Shown in pieces: positions 9,034-19,250 of a DNA stretch of 64,000 bases. The stretch is from Thermococcus pacificus (lineage in GTDB: Archaea > Methanobacteriota_B > Thermococci > Thermococcales > Thermococcaceae). Position numbers and translations under genes: made by a program. The notes below the pieces were generated by a model. The model worked only from the letters and a program-made list of their open reading frames with translations. It was not told the origin of the DNA and searched no databases. The stretch spans positions 1,364,001 to 1,428,000 of the forward strand of contig NZ_CP015102.1 in NCBI RefSeq assembly GCF_002214485.1, in the 5' to 3' direction. Position 1 is the stretch's first letter. The number at the start of each line of letters is the position of its first letter.

Positions 9034-9495
9034 ATGGAGCTGACCCACGTCGATGAGAAGGGCGTTAAGATGGTCGAGGTAGGGCACAAGAGTGAAGTTT
9101 TCAGGAAAGCTGTGGCAAAAGGCCGTATCTACCTCCGGCCGGAAACCATCGAGCTCATAAAGGCCGGGAAGACCAAGAAGGGCAACGTCATAGCGACGGC
9201 CCAGATAGCCGGGATTCTAGCGGTGAAGAAGACCCCGGAGCTCATCCCGCTCTGCCACCCGATACCTCTTACCGGCGTCGACATAAGCTTCGAGTTCGGG
9301 GAGGACTACATCGAGGCCACCTGCGAGGTAAGGGCGACATACAAGACCGGCGTTGAGATGGAGGCATTGACCGGTGTGAGCGTCGCTCTCCTCACGATAT
9401 GGGACATGGTGAAAGCGGTTGAGAAGGACAAGAACGGCCAGTATCCGGTGACGAGGATAGAGAACATCCACGTCGTCGAGAAGGTGAAAGGTTAA
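9034..9495 (+). CDS. moaC: Cyclic pyranopterin monophosphate synthase accessory protein MoaC
   Basis: This 153-residue protein carries the MoaC signatures [15 protein letters not shown] near residue 70 and [20 protein letters not shown] near residue 107, and begins [14 protein letters not shown]. MoaC acts with MoaA to convert GTP to cyclic pyranopterin monophosphate, the first step to molybdopterin/tungstopterin, which this lineage needs for tungsten enzymes. moeA and moaB for later steps lie 15 kb away. Its TAA interlocks with the TAA of the convergent gene at 9492. Confidence 0.96.
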   Translation: MELTHVDEKGVKMVEVGHKSEVFRKAVAKGRIYLRPETIELIKAGKTKKGNVIATAQIAGILAVKKTPELIPLCHPIPLTGVDISFEFGEDYIEATCEVRATYKTGVEMEALTGVSVALLTIWDMVKAVEKDKNGQYPVTRIENIHVVEKVKG

Positions 9496-10001
9496 GCGTT
9501 GCAGTAACCGAGGATCAGGTAATCGACCGCCTTGACTATATCGTTGAGGGCGAACCCGAAGATCGTCAGCAGGAAGCTCATGAGGACGTCCTCCTTAAGC
9601 CAGCTTAAGGCGTAAACGCCTACCATACTCCAGAGGATCCACTGGGGCAACAGGAGGCTAAGCTTGGCCTTCAGCGAGAGCTCCTGAAGGAGGAGGCGCT
9701 TCAGTCCGGCCACATGCCTGACCAGATAGGTCTTAGGCCCCTTCCACTCTTTTCTGAGAACCTTTTCCTTGCCCCTGGCCAGGTAGGTTTCCTCCTTAAA
9801 CTTGAGGACGTAGACGTATTTTCCGTAGGTCGAGGCTATGAAGGATTCGATCTCAAGCTCAATATCAAGCCCACTAAGGGACTTCCAGATGTGAAAACCC
9901 CTCCTCTTGAAGCCTTCCAGGAGGTCTTTGGGCTCGAACTTCTTGAGGTTGAGGACAGTGACCGTGTAGGCAGGACTTAGGAGCTTCTCAACTATCACCA
10001 T
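9492..10001 (-). CDS. Uncharacterised two-helix membrane protein
   Basis: I do not recognise this 169-residue protein. The first 115 residues are soluble and rich in Lys and Leu. Two hydrophobic helices follow near residues 118-133 ([16 protein letters not shown]) and 139-160 ([18 protein letters not shown]), with a short tail ending GYCNA. A soluble N-domain with a C-terminal hairpin suggests a peripheral or anchored membrane protein. It is convergent with moaC, with interlocking stop codons, and divergent from the MutS2-like gene, so it is likely a single-gene unit. Confidence 0.65.
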   Translation of the reverse strand: MVIVEKLLSPAYTVTVLNLKKFEPKDLLEGFKRRGFHIWKSLSGLDIELEIESFIASTYGKYVYVLKFKEETYLARGKEKVLRKEWKGPKTYLVRHVAGLKRLLLQELSLKAKLSLLLPQWILWSMVGVYALSWLKEDVLMSFLLTIFGFALNDIVKAVDYLILGYCNA

Positions 10002-10103
10002 ACACCCACCCGCATCGTGTCGGGATTACTCTCAGAATTTATAAATCTTGCCTGCCTTTCTTTTTAGGGTAAGTTTTTTAGGCCTTCCCTCGTTCCCTAA
10101 ACG

Positions 10104-11834
10104 ATGAGGCTCAAGCTCAACCCCGAGGCGAAGACGGTATACAGGTCAATTCAAGAGGAGATCAAGAGGCGGTTAGTCCTGCCCGAGAGCGCCTCCCTTT
10201 TGGACGAGTTTGGGCCTGTCTCCGATAGGGAAGAGATACTCCGCAGACAGGCCTACTTCAGGGGAACCCTCCCCTGGATACGGCCCGAGCTGAAGGACTA
10301 TCTCTCTAAGGTGAGGCATATAAAATTCAGGCGTGACTTCCTCCACGATAGAATTCTCGTCGTTGACGAGTCCGAGCTGGAGAGGGCCGAGAAGCTGGGC
10401 CTCTGCGAGGTGACCACTGAGATCGAGGATACCGAGGGATACCCCCTCGTTCTGAGCACGGCAGGTTATGGAATAGACGTCGAGCTCGTTCCCTCCCAGA
10501 TAGCACCGGAACTCTACGTGATGCCCCTCTGGGAGAACCTGGAAACGCTCAAAGCCCTCGCCAAAATCGGTGAGCTGACGGGCAGGGAGAGCGTCGCTGG
10601 GGAGATTCTGAGGTCCCTCGAGGGCCTGAGAGAGGTTATGGAAAAGCGGAAGACCCTCGATGACCTGGAGGAGCTGATAGTCGAGAAGGAGCGCGAGCTC
10701 AACGAGCGGATCTCGGAAAAGCTCGAGAGGTTCAGTCTCACCCTCAGCGGGAAGGAGCTCCTTGAATTCCTGAGTGAGCTGAAGGTAGGAAACTACGAGG
10801 CGATATTCTCCCACTTCGGCGAGGTGGAGGGGGAGATACTCGATCTGATAAACGAAGCTGAGAACGAGCTGAGCGAGAGGATCGGCATCACGATTGAGCT
10901 GTTTTCGAGGGAAGAGCTGTATCCAGTATCCGTACCACCGGAAAGGGTCGAAATGCTCAGGGAGGAGCTTGAGAAGGAGCTGAAGGTCGAGCTCTACCTC
11001 AGAAGCAGGGAGATACTCGAAGAAGTCATGCCGCTCCTCCAGAGGCTTAAAGAAGAGCTCTCCGCCGTCCACGAGCTCGACTTCCTCCAGGCTGTAAAGG
11101 ATTTCGCCGGAAACTTCACCTTCCCCAAAATCCACAACGGTGGTATCGCGTTCATCAATGGGCGGCACCTCTTCATCGAGAACCCCCAGCCGGTGAGCTA
11201 CGTTGTTGGGAGAAAACCGGAGAGCTTCGATGTTCCCGGTTCCGAGGTAGTTAAGGACGAGAAGGTTGTAATACTAACCGGGGCCAACAGCGGTGGAAAG
11301 ACATCCCTGCTGGAGCTGATAACCCAGATAACACTCCTAGCGCACATGGGCTTTCCAGTTCCCGCCGAAAAGGCGTGGGTGGAGCCCCTCGACGAGCTGT
11401 TCTTCTTCAGGAGGAAGAGGAGCGCCTACGGGGCAGGTGCCTTCGAGACGGCCCTCCGCTCCTTTGTCAGGGCCCTTCGGGGGGAGGGGAGAAAGCTGAT
11501 CCTCATAGACGAGTTCGAGGCCATAACAGAGCCAGGTGCCGCGGTTAAGATAATCGGGGAGTTGTTGAAGGTGGCCCACGAGAGAGGTTTCCACGTCGTC
11601 ATAGTTTCACACCTCGGCGAAGACCTAAAGGCTGAACTTCCATTCGCGAGGGTCGACGGCATAGAGGCTCAGGGTCTGGACGAGAACCTCAACCTCATTG
11701 TGGACAGGCAGCCGGCCTTTGGAAAACTCGGGAGGAGCACGCCGGAGCTGATAGTCGAGAGGCTCGCGAGGAAAAAGCGCGGAAAAGAGAGGGAGATTTT
11801 TGAGAGGGTTCTGAGGGCCTTCAGGGAGAGGTAA
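10104..11834 (+). CDS. MutS-family ATPase, archaeal MutS2-like
   Basis: This 576-residue protein ends in a MutS ATPase domain: Walker A TGANSGGKTS near residue 392, the Walker B region LILIDEFEAIT near residue 465 and a His switch VIVSHLGED near residue 500. Before it lie a core and a coiled-coil clamp (about 190-330). There is no N-terminal mismatch-recognition domain and no C-terminal Smr nuclease domain, so it is unlikely to be a classical mismatch sensor. A Pyrococcus furiosus homologue binds DNA and hydrolyses ATP without mismatch preference. A role in recombination or branched-DNA handling is possible. Confidence 0.85.
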   Translation: MRLKLNPEAKTVYRSIQEEIKRRLVLPESASLLDEFGPVSDREEILRRQAYFRGTLPWIRPELKDYLSKVRHIKFRRDFLHDRILVVDESELERAEKLGLCEVTTEIEDTEGYPLVLSTAGYGIDVELVPSQIAPELYVMPLWENLETLKALAKIGELTGRESVAGEILRSLEGLREVMEKRKTLDDLEELIVEKERELNERISEKLERFSLTLSGKELLEFLSELKVGNYEAIFSHFGEVEGEILDLINEAENELSERIGITIELFSREELYPVSVPPERVEMLREELEKELKVELYLRSREILEEVMPLLQRLKEELSAVHELDFLQAVKDFAGNFTFPKIHNGGIAFINGRHLFIENPQPVSYVVGRKPESFDVPGSEVVKDEKVVILTGANSGGKTSLLELITQITLLAHMGFPVPAEKAWVEPLDELFFFRRKRSAYGAGAFETALRSFVRALRGEGRKLILIDEFEAITEPGAAVKIIGELLKVAHERGFHVVIVSHLGEDLKAELPFARVDGIEAQGLDENLNLIVDRQPAFGKLGRSTPELIVERLARKKRGKEREIFERVLRAFRER

Positions 11835-11855
11835 TCCCCACCTCCTTGGGGATTA
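11832..11855. terminator. Convergent hairpin containing both stop codons
   Basis: A perfect 9-bp stem, TAATCCCCA (11832-11840) and TGGGGATTA (11847-11855), encloses a six-base loop. The left arm begins with the TAA of the MutS2-like gene. The right arm ends with TTA, the complement of the TAA of bud32. One dyad thus supplies both stop codons and may serve as a bidirectional terminator or mRNA 3' end for the convergent pair. Confidence 0.6.
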
Positions 11856-12521
11856 TCCCACCCAGCTCCTCTCCCTGTACCTTCCCCTGCTCTCGATCTC
11901 TTCCAGCTTCTCCTCAATCTCCTCTCTGGCCTTTTTCCCGCGTATCTCGGCGTAGCCTTCTAAAACTGCCTCAAACCCCGCCTCGAACCAGGTGTAGTGG
12001 GTGCTCTCCATAGCACGCCTGAGCAGGTGCAGGTCGACGCCCTGGGCTTCCAGAGTGGTGTCAAAGTCTGCCAGGCCGAAGTCTATGAGATAAACCTTAC
12101 CTTCCCTTAGGATCATGTTGGAGGTCGTTAAATCGCCGTGGACTATTCCCGCCTCGTGGAGTTTCCCGATCTGCCTCCCAACCTCGCGGCAGAGTTTAAG
12201 CCTCTCTTCCATTGGAACGCTTTCTAGGAGCTCCTTGAGGCGATCGCCCTCAATGAACTCCATGACGATCTTCATGTCCTTTAAGTCCACCTCGTAGACG
12301 TAGGGGCAGTTAACGCCGAATTCTTTCGCCCTGTGGAGCACCCTCGCTTCCCTGACGGTTCGCTCCTTCCTGAGTTTTCTGTCTATCTCCTCTATACGAT
12401 AGCGCTTGGGGATCCTGTGCTTCACGATGACCTTCTCACCTGGCAAGAGGTCCGCACCGAAGAACTCGGCAAAGCCCGCGAGGTAAATCTTCGCCTCCGC
12501 GCCCTGTTTTATCAACTCCAC
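11853..12521 (-). CDS. bud32: Kae1-associated kinase/ATPase Bud32 (KEOPS subunit)
   Basis: This 222-residue minimal protein-kinase fold has the nucleotide-binding start IKQGAEAKIYL, the catalytic loop HGDLTTSNMIL near residue 126 and the metal site LIDFGLADFD near residue 146. Bud32 is part of KEOPS (with Kae1, Cgi121 and Pcc1), which makes t6A37 in ANN-decoding tRNAs. The basic C-terminal tail (GRYRERSWVG) is typical and contacts Kae1 or tRNA. In some archaea Bud32 is fused to Kae1; here it stands alone. The stop codon sits in a hairpin shared with the convergent gene. Confidence 0.94.
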   Translation of the reverse strand: MELIKQGAEAKIYLAGFAEFFGADLLPGEKVIVKHRIPKRYRIEEIDRKLRKERTVREARVLHRAKEFGVNCPYVYEVDLKDMKIVMEFIEGDRLKELLESVPMEERLKLCREVGRQIGKLHEAGIVHGDLTTSNMILREGKVYLIDFGLADFDTTLEAQGVDLHLLRRAMESTHYTWFEAGFEAVLEGYAEIRGKKAREEIEEKLEEIESRGRYRERSWVG

Positions 12522-12654
12522 ACTCTCACCCCGTTTTTATCCCGCGGTCGATTTCCCGCACCTGCCCTTAATACTTTCTCCTCCATTTTAGCCCTTTCCT
12601 CCATATTATTACTAGGTTTTTGTCATATAAACAAATTTGAACCGTTTTCTTGAA

Positions 12655-12730
12655 ATTTTCGACCCAAAACTTTTTATAGAGTGCTGACGAAGCGTTTCTG
12701 CAAAAAGAAATCTGATAGGAGGAATGTCAA
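12655..12730 (+). promoter_or_regulatory. Thermosome promoter and ribosome binding site
   Basis: A clear TATA element, CTTTTTATAG (about 12669-12678), is preceded by an A-rich BRE (ACCCAAAA). The start codon lies about 53 bases downstream, giving a leader of roughly 30 bases with an AGGAGGA ribosome binding site at about 12717-12723. A+T-rich sequence upstream (12600-12660) could hold heat-shock regulator sites, but I could not assign a Phr motif with confidence. Confidence 0.55.
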
Positions 12731-14386
12731 ATGGCACAGCTTAGTGGACAGCCGGTTGTTATTCTGCCCGAGGGAACCCAGAGGTACGTTGGAAGGGACG
12801 CCCAGAGGCTCAACATTCTGGCTGCAAGGATTATCGCCGAGACGGTGAGGACAACCCTCGGCCCAAAGGGTATGGACAAGATGCTGGTGGACAGCCTTGG
12901 GGACGTCGTTGTCACCAACGACGGTGCAACCATCCTCGACAGGATCGACCTCCAGCACCCGGCCGCTAAAATGATGGTCGAGGTTGCCAAGACCCAGGAC
13001 AAGGAGGCTGGTGACGGTACCACTACCGCCGTTGTCATCGCTGGAGAACTCCTCAGGAAGGCTGAGGAGCTCCTCGACCAGAACATTCACCCGAGCATCA
13101 TCGTCAAGGGATACACCATGGCCGCCGAGAAGGCCCAGGAGATTCTCGAGGACATTGCCATCGAGGTCACCCCGGATGACGACGACACCCTCATGAAGAT
13201 AGCCATGACCTCGATCACCGGCAAGAACGCCGAGAGCCACAAGGAGCTCTTTGCGAAGCTCGCCGTTGAGGCCGTCAAGCAGGTCGCCGAGAAGAAGGAC
13301 GGCAGGTACACCGTTGACCTCGACAACATTAAGATCGAAAAGAAGGCCGGCGAGAGCGTTGAGGAGAGCGAGCTCGTTAGGGGAGTCGTCATTGACAAGG
13401 AGCGCGTCCACCCGCGCATGCCGAGCAGGGTAGAGGGAGCCAAGATAGCCCTCATCAACGAGGCCCTTGAGGTCAAGAAGACCGAGACCGATGCAAAGAT
13501 CAACATCACCAGCCCGGACCAGCTCATGAGCTTCCTCGAGCAGGAAGAGAAGATGCTCAAGGAGATGGTTGACAAGATAGCCGAGACCGGTGCGAACGTC
13601 CTCTTCGTCCAGAAGGGCATCGACGACCTGGCACAGCACTACCTCGCCAAGAAGGGCATCCTCGCCGTCAGGCGCGTCAAGAAGAGCGACATGGAGAAGC
13701 TGGCTAAAGCCACCGGCGCCAAGATAGTCACCAACGTCAAGGATCTCACTCCTGAAGATCTCGGCCACGCCGACCTTGTTGAGGAGCGCAAGATCGCCGG
13801 CGAGAGCATGATCTTCGTTGAGGGCTGCAAGAACCCGAAGGCCGTCACCATACTCATCCGCGGCGGTACCGAGCACGTCATCGACGAGGTTGAGAGAGCT
13901 TTAGAGGACGCCCTCAAGGTCGTCAAGGACGTCATGGAGGACGGCTACGTACTTCCGGCCGGCGGTGCCCCTGAGATTGAGCTGAGCATCAGGCTTGACG
14001 AGTATGCCAAGGAGGTCGGTGGAAAGGAGGCCCTGGCCATCGAGAACTTCGCCGAGGCCCTCAAGATAATCCCGAAGACCCTGGCAGAGAACGCCGGACT
14101 CGACACCGTTGAGATGCTTGTCAAGGTCATCAGCGAGCACAAGAACAAAGGCCTTGGAATAGGCATCGACGTCTTTAAGGGAGAGCCGGCCGACATGCTC
14201 GCCAACGGCATCATCGAGCCTCTCCGCGTCAAGAAGCAGGCCATCAAGAGCGCCAGTGAGGCCGCGATAATGATCCTCAGGATCGACGACGTCATAGCCG
14301 CCAAGGTCAGCAAGCCCGAGGGCGGCCAGGGCGGTGGAATGCCCGGCGGTATGGGTGGAATGGGCGGCATGGACATGGGCATGTGA
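12731..14386 (+). CDS. Thermosome subunit (group II chaperonin)
   Basis: This 551-residue subunit shows the group II signatures [16 protein letters not shown] near residue 38, the nucleotide-binding [25 protein letters not shown] near residue 94 and the catalytic Asp region [12 protein letters not shown] near residue 475. The tail is Gly/Met-rich ([17 protein letters not shown]). Eight or nine such subunits per ring fold proteins with ATP in a double-ring cage. Thermococcus usually has two paralogues, one heat-induced and one cold-induced, with different tails. Only one lies in this window, and I do not assign it to either class. Codon use is strongly biased, as in highly expressed genes. Confidence 0.97.
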   Translation: MAQLSGQPVVILPEGTQRYVGRDAQRLNILAARIIAETVRTTLGPKGMDKMLVDSLGDVVVTNDGATILDRIDLQHPAAKMMVEVAKTQDKEAGDGTTTAVVIAGELLRKAEELLDQNIHPSIIVKGYTMAAEKAQEILEDIAIEVTPDDDDTLMKIAMTSITGKNAESHKELFAKLAVEAVKQVAEKKDGRYTVDLDNIKIEKKAGESVEESELVRGVVIDKERVHPRMPSRVEGAKIALINEALEVKKTETDAKINITSPDQLMSFLEQEEKMLKEMVDKIAETGANVLFVQKGIDDLAQHYLAKKGILAVRRVKKSDMEKLAKATGAKIVTNVKDLTPEDLGHADLVEERKIAGESMIFVEGCKNPKAVTILIRGGTEHVIDEVERALEDALKVVKDVMEDGYVLPAGGAPEIELSIRLDEYAKEVGGKEALAIENFAEALKIIPKTLAENAGLDTVEMLVKVISEHKNKGLGIGIDVFKGEPADMLANGIIEPLRVKKQAIKSASEAAIMILRIDDVIAAKVSKPEGGQGGGMPGGMGGMGGMDMGM

Positions 14387-14458
14387 TGCCCCTTTCACTT
14401 CCCTTTTCTGTCCAGAGATTTTTATAAGCGGCTCCTCCGGAACCCCTCTGGTGGTAAC

Positions 14459-14983
14459 ATGTACGAAGTTAAGAAGAGCCGGGCCGGCTACATATTCGAC
14501 CTTCCGAGGGAGAGAATAGCCTTCATGTTCCTTAAAGACGGCACCTACCTGATGTACCACGATGAAAAGACGCTCTGCTACTCAATGAAGCCGGTGGATG
14601 TTTCGAAGGAAGAACTTGAGCACTTCGAGCGGACTGGAGAGCTTCCGGAAATCATAAAGGCCATTAAGTCGGGCAGCTATCCCGAATCCTGCGTTGTCAA
14701 AGAGCTTCCACCGATAGACGAAGATCTAAAACCGCTCAACCCTTCGCGCAAATGCGTTGTGATCTTCACGGGCTTCCAGGACACTGTGATAGACTACGTT
14801 GAGTGCGAAAATGAAATCCTGGCCGTCGCAAGGCTTGTCGATGAGCCCGAAAAGGTCTGCCGCTTCTTTGGAAGGGGCAACTACAAGATAGCAGCTGTGA
14901 AACTCAAGCGCGGTGAGAAATGCCTGACCCGCGAGGAGTTCCTCAAGAAGGTCGAGGAGTGCATGGAGAGGCTGTCGGAGTGA
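14459..14983 (+). CDS. Uncharacterised cytoplasmic protein
   Basis: I do not recognise this 174-residue protein. It is soluble, with no signal or membrane segment. It has four to five cysteines (for example TLCYSM, ESCVVK, RKCVVIF, EKCLT) in no zinc-ribbon spacing. The segment KCVVIFTGFQDTVIDYVECE looks like a beta-rich core. TATA-like ATTTTTATAAG lies at 14416-14426, and GGTGG precedes the ATG at 14459, so it is transcribed separately from the thermosome gene just upstream. Confidence 0.65.
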   Translation: MYEVKKSRAGYIFDLPRERIAFMFLKDGTYLMYHDEKTLCYSMKPVDVSKEELEHFERTGELPEIIKAIKSGSYPESCVVKELPPIDEDLKPLNPSRKCVVIFTGFQDTVIDYVECENEILAVARLVDEPEKVCRFFGRGNYKIAAVKLKRGEKCLTREEFLKKVEECMERLSE

Positions 14984-15040
14984 ACCGACCAAAAGGTTTT
15001 AGTACCCCATTGTTATTTTAACCAGATTGGAGGTGAGAGA

Positions 15041-15913
15041 ATGGGACTGCTGATGTGGCTCAGAACGGGTCTGCTGATGGCCATACTCACCGGGCTGCTC
15101 ATGGGGATAGGCTACCTCTTCGGCGGCCCCAATGTGGCGTTCATCATGTTCCTGTTCTCGCTGTTCTTCAACTTCCTGACCTACTGGTACAGCGACAGAA
15201 TCGTGCTGAGCTGGTACAACGCGAGGCTGGTTGACGAGTATGAAGCGCCAGAGCTCTACGCCATCGTTAGAAACCTCGCAGAGAGGGCGGGGCTCCCCAT
15301 GCCGAAGGTTGCCATAGTCCCCACGGAAACCCCCAACGCCTTCGCCACTGGAAGGGACCCGAAGCACGCGGTAGTCGCCGTAACCACCGGGCTGCTGAAG
15401 ATTCTCAACAGGGACGAGCTTGAGGGCGTCATAGGACACGAACTTACCCACATTAAGAACCGCGACATGCTCATCGGAACGTTTGCCGCCGCAATGGCCG
15501 GCGCGATAATGCAGCTCGCCTACTGGGCGAGATGGATAGCTATATTCGGCGGCTTCAGCAGGGACAGGGACGAGGGCGGCGATATTATAGCGGCCATCCT
15601 CGTTGCAGTTCTTGCACCAATAGCGGCGATGCTCATACAGGCGGCCGTAAGCCGTTCCAGGGAGTTCTTAGCGGACGAAGGAGGCGCAAGGATAAGCGGC
15701 AAGCCGCACGCCCTTGCCAGCGCGCTGATGAAGATAGAGCAGGCGGTCAGATACAGGCCCATGAGAAACGGCAACCCCGCGACGGCCCACATGTTCATAG
15801 TGAACCCCTTCAGGGGCATGAGCATAGCGAATCTCTTTTCAACCCACCCGCCCACTGAGGCAAGAATAGAGCGCCTTAGGAAGATAGCGGAGGAGATGGG
15901 GATTTACTTCTGA
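15041..15913 (+). CDS. htpX: HtpX-like membrane zinc protease (M48 family)
   Basis: This 290-residue protease has two N-terminal membrane helices (about 5-50), the zinc motif [13 protein letters not shown] near residue 130, two further hydrophobic segments (about 150-170 and 185-205) and the third zinc ligand Glu in [11 protein letters not shown] near residue 208. HtpX degrades misfolded membrane proteins at the inner face of the membrane. The length is normal for the family. Its position after the thermosome is consistent with a proteostasis neighbourhood, but the gene has its own ribosome binding site (GGAGGTGAG). Confidence 0.92.
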   Translation: MGLLMWLRTGLLMAILTGLLMGIGYLFGGPNVAFIMFLFSLFFNFLTYWYSDRIVLSWYNARLVDEYEAPELYAIVRNLAERAGLPMPKVAIVPTETPNAFATGRDPKHAVVAVTTGLLKILNRDELEGVIGHELTHIKNRDMLIGTFAAAMAGAIMQLAYWARWIAIFGGFSRDRDEGGDIIAAILVAVLAPIAAMLIQAAVSRSREFLADEGGARISGKPHALASALMKIEQAVRYRPMRNGNPATAHMFIVNPFRGMSIANLFSTHPPTEARIERLRKIAEEMGIYF

Positions 15914-15956
15914 TTCCCCTATTTTTCCTGCTTTTGGCTGGCTTTTTCCTGGACCC

Positions 15957-16763
15957 TCAGAGGAAAACGCCCCTCGTCATTGCCCCGTCGATAACAACCG
16001 TCGAGCCGAGCATGTATTCTGCCTCGTCACTCAGGAGGAACGCCACGAGAGAGCCAAGTTCACTCCACCTTCCGGTCCTGTGGAGCGGCGTCCTTTCCAA
16101 AACTTCCCGCTCCCATGTCTCCTCGAAGGGTTCCCCCCTCTCCTCTGCCAATGCTCTCAGGTTCTCCCTTGCGCCAGGGGTATCAAAGCTCCCCAGCAGA
16201 ACCGAATAGGCCCTTATCCCATACTTCCCGTAGGTTCTCGAAACGCTCTTCGCAAGCTGAACCAAGCCCGCCCTTGTAACGTCCGCCAAAACGAGGGGCG
16301 GCATCGGCTCCTTCACTGAGACGGAGTTTAGGTAGACCAGTCTTCCCTTCATCCTCTTCTCAAGCCACGTCTGGACGAGCAGGGTCGTGAGGTAGCCCGG
16401 GGCGACGGTGTGGAGTGCGGAAGCCTCGATCCAGTCGAGGTAGCCTGCCTCGTGGAGAAGGCAGGGTTCACAGGGCACGTTCGGGGCGTTCCAGACGAGC
16501 GCATCAACCCCACCCAAAAGCTCCCAGGCCTCTTTGACGAGGTTTTCAACCTCTTCCTGCCGGAACAGGTTTGCCTGAACAGCGTGGACCTCCCCAAATT
16601 CGGACAGCTCTTCTTCAGCCTTCTTCAGGTTTTCGAGGCTGTGGGAGCTTATCACAACCCTCGCGTTTCTCCTCAAAAGCTCCCTCGCGACGTTGAAGCC
16701 TATTCCCCTGGAGGATGCCGTGACGATGACTCCAAGCCCATCGAGGTCGATTTTCACACTCAT
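15957..16763 (-). CDS. Short-chain dehydrogenase/reductase with atypical active site
   Basis: This 268-residue Rossmann protein begins MSVKIDLDGLGVIVTASSRG and has the cofactor loop TASSRGIG and the motif WNAPNV in place of NNAG. The catalytic Ser is present (YLNSVSV), but the Tyr-x-x-x-Lys pair expected about 12 residues later reads ADVTR, so both Tyr and Lys appear replaced. The C-terminal LLSDEAEYMLGSTVVIDGAM is a standard SDR end. Chemistry may differ, or the protein may act as a binder. The ATG at 16763 is chosen; the frame is open 60 bases upstream but without a good start context. Confidence 0.82.
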   Translation of the reverse strand: MSVKIDLDGLGVIVTASSRGIGFNVARELLRRNARVVISSHSLENLKKAEEELSEFGEVHAVQANLFRQEEVENLVKEAWELLGGVDALVWNAPNVPCEPCLLHEAGYLDWIEASALHTVAPGYLTTLLVQTWLEKRMKGRLVYLNSVSVKEPMPPLVLADVTRAGLVQLAKSVSRTYGKYGIRAYSVLLGSFDTPGARENLRALAEERGEPFEETWEREVLERTPLHRTGRWSELGSLVAFLLSDEAEYMLGSTVVIDGAMTRGVFL

Positions 16764-16789
16764 AAACGCAGGTTGTCTCTGGAAGATAA

Positions 16790-17848
<1,059 letters not shown>

Positions 17849-17869
17849 CCCCCTTCGTCCTTTTTCCCA

Positions 17870-17904
17870 GACGATATGAATGCATATCGTCCTTATACAA
17901 GGAC
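17870..17904. repeat. Two overlapping perfect inverted repeats between convergent genes
   Basis: GACGATATG-aatg-CATATCGTC (17870-17891) is followed by, and shares three bases with, GTCCTT-atac-AAGGAC (17889-17904). Both stems are perfect. They lie between the ends of dys and tiaS, where a terminator would be expected, but no T-run follows on either strand. A TATA-like TTTATAAG follows at 17909-17916. The function is unknown; mRNA 3'-end protection or a small transcript are possibilities. Confidence 0.5.
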
Positions 17905-17945
17905 AGGATTTATAAGAGAGTTTTTGGTGTCAGTTCATCCAGTAA

Positions 17946-19220
17946 TCACAAAAGCTCCAACAGTTTATCCTCCCCGCCCGGCAACACCAACGGCCTCGAC
18001 AGGTGCTTCCTCGCATCTGGAGGGACCTCGTAGATTTTCTTCTCCAAGTCGCGGAGCACCTCAACCGGGATCAGCTTCTTCGGCATTTTGTAGCCGCAGT
18101 GCTTGCACTTGAGGTAGTCGCCCTTGCTCTTCATCGTCCCGCCGCACTTCGGGCACTTCGGCTTTTGGTACTCGACCTTTGGAACGAGCTTCACTGGGTA
18201 GAACTTCTCAAGGTTGAGCGTGAGAACGCCCTCGTGCTCCTTGACACCACCGGCCGCTATGATTTCATCACCGGGCAGGAGCTTTCTCACATAGTTGCGG
18301 AACTTCTTGGTCGGCTCGAAGGCCGCGACGCGAATTCTTCCAGTATCGTCTTCCAGCTCGAAGAAGACGTGCCTCCCACGCTCCCAGTATTCTCCCACGA
18401 CCCTACCCCTCACGACGGCGCTGTCATAGAGCTTAAGCTCGCCGATTTTCTTCGGAGCAAGGTGGTCGTCGGTGTTCTGGTTGGTCTTGTAGAGCTGGTA
18501 GAACGCGACCGGCTCCCCGAACTCAACGCGCTCGAAGACCTGAATGACTTTGGTTTTATCAATTCCCCTGATTCCAACCAGAACTGGATCTTTGCCGTGC
18601 GGCGTTATCAAAACGCTCCGTTTGTATGGATCAACATTGTCGTAGCTGAAGGGGTAGGCCCACTTGTCCACTCGGAAAACGCTCTCCGAGTTTACCCTTC
18701 TTGGCGTTCCCCAGTTCTCCGGCTCGCGGTAGGCCAGAAGCTCGTAGGTGAACCGCTCCAGGGGGTAGCCGATGGCGGCTAAGGAGCCTATAACTCCTCG
18801 GCCGAGCTTGAACTTGAAGTACTCGGCCCCGACCTCTCTCGCGACCTTCTCCGCTTCCTGGATCGTAACGTGCTCCCTCAAAGCTTTGAGCGAGAACTCC
18901 CTCAGCTCGTCGGGGATTTCACCCTCAAAGAAAACCACTCCTGGGTTGGTGTTCTCGTGCTCAAAGTCAGACAGCTGGCTCACGTAGAAGAGGACGGTGT
19001 CCTTTATTTCCGGAATAACTCCCTCATCGGCATCAAAGCTCATAGTTACGGCCCCGTTGCCGCGCGTCTTGTATGGGACGTTGGGGTTTAGCCTTATCAG
19101 CCTCGGAAGATCGAGAGGCTCCGCTATCCTCGAAAGCTCGCGGTAGAGGAGAGCACCGAGGTAGGTGGTACACATGCCGTTTGGCGAATCAGTGTCGTCG
19201 ATCCCGATGTGGATGAGCAT
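17946..19220 (-). CDS. tiaS: tRNA(Ile2) 2-agmatinylcytidine synthetase TiaS
   Basis: This 424-residue enzyme uses agmatine and ATP to convert C34 of tRNA-Ile(CAU) to agmatidine so that it reads AUA. The start [19 protein letters not shown] is the diagnostic ATP-binding N-terminus. An OB-fold segment ([20 protein letters not shown], about 272-291) follows. The C-terminus has a zinc ribbon, CPKCGG...CKHCGY, near residues 362-382. Length and domain order match the Archaeoglobus enzyme. Convergent with dys. Confidence 0.96.
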   Translation of the reverse strand: MLIHIGIDDTDSPNGMCTTYLGALLYRELSRIAEPLDLPRLIRLNPNVPYKTRGNGAVTMSFDADEGVIPEIKDTVLFYVSQLSDFEHENTNPGVVFFEGEIPDELREFSLKALREHVTIQEAEKVAREVGAEYFKFKLGRGVIGSLAAIGYPLERFTYELLAYREPENWGTPRRVNSESVFRVDKWAYPFSYDNVDPYKRSVLITPHGKDPVLVGIRGIDKTKVIQVFERVEFGEPVAFYQLYKTNQNTDDHLAPKKIGELKLYDSAVVRGRVVGEYWERGRHVFFELEDDTGRIRVAAFEPTKKFRNYVRKLLPGDEIIAAGGVKEHEGVLTLNLEKFYPVKLVPKVEYQKPKCPKCGGTMKSKGDYLKCKHCGYKMPKKLIPVEVLRDLEKKIYEVPPDARKHLSRPLVLPGGEDKLLELL

Positions 19221-19250
19221 GTTTGGAGAAAAGGAGAGGGGGTTTAAAAA

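Noticed and set aside
10173-11168. Open frame of 331 codons antisense to the MutS2-like gene
   Set aside because: The sense frame carries clear Walker motifs; the antisense product is low in complexity and has no recognisable motif.
12674-13876. Open frame of 400 codons antisense to the thermosome gene
   Set aside because: It is a shadow of the strongly biased codons of the chaperonin gene; its translation is leucine/aspartate-rich with no domain, and it has no ribosome binding site.
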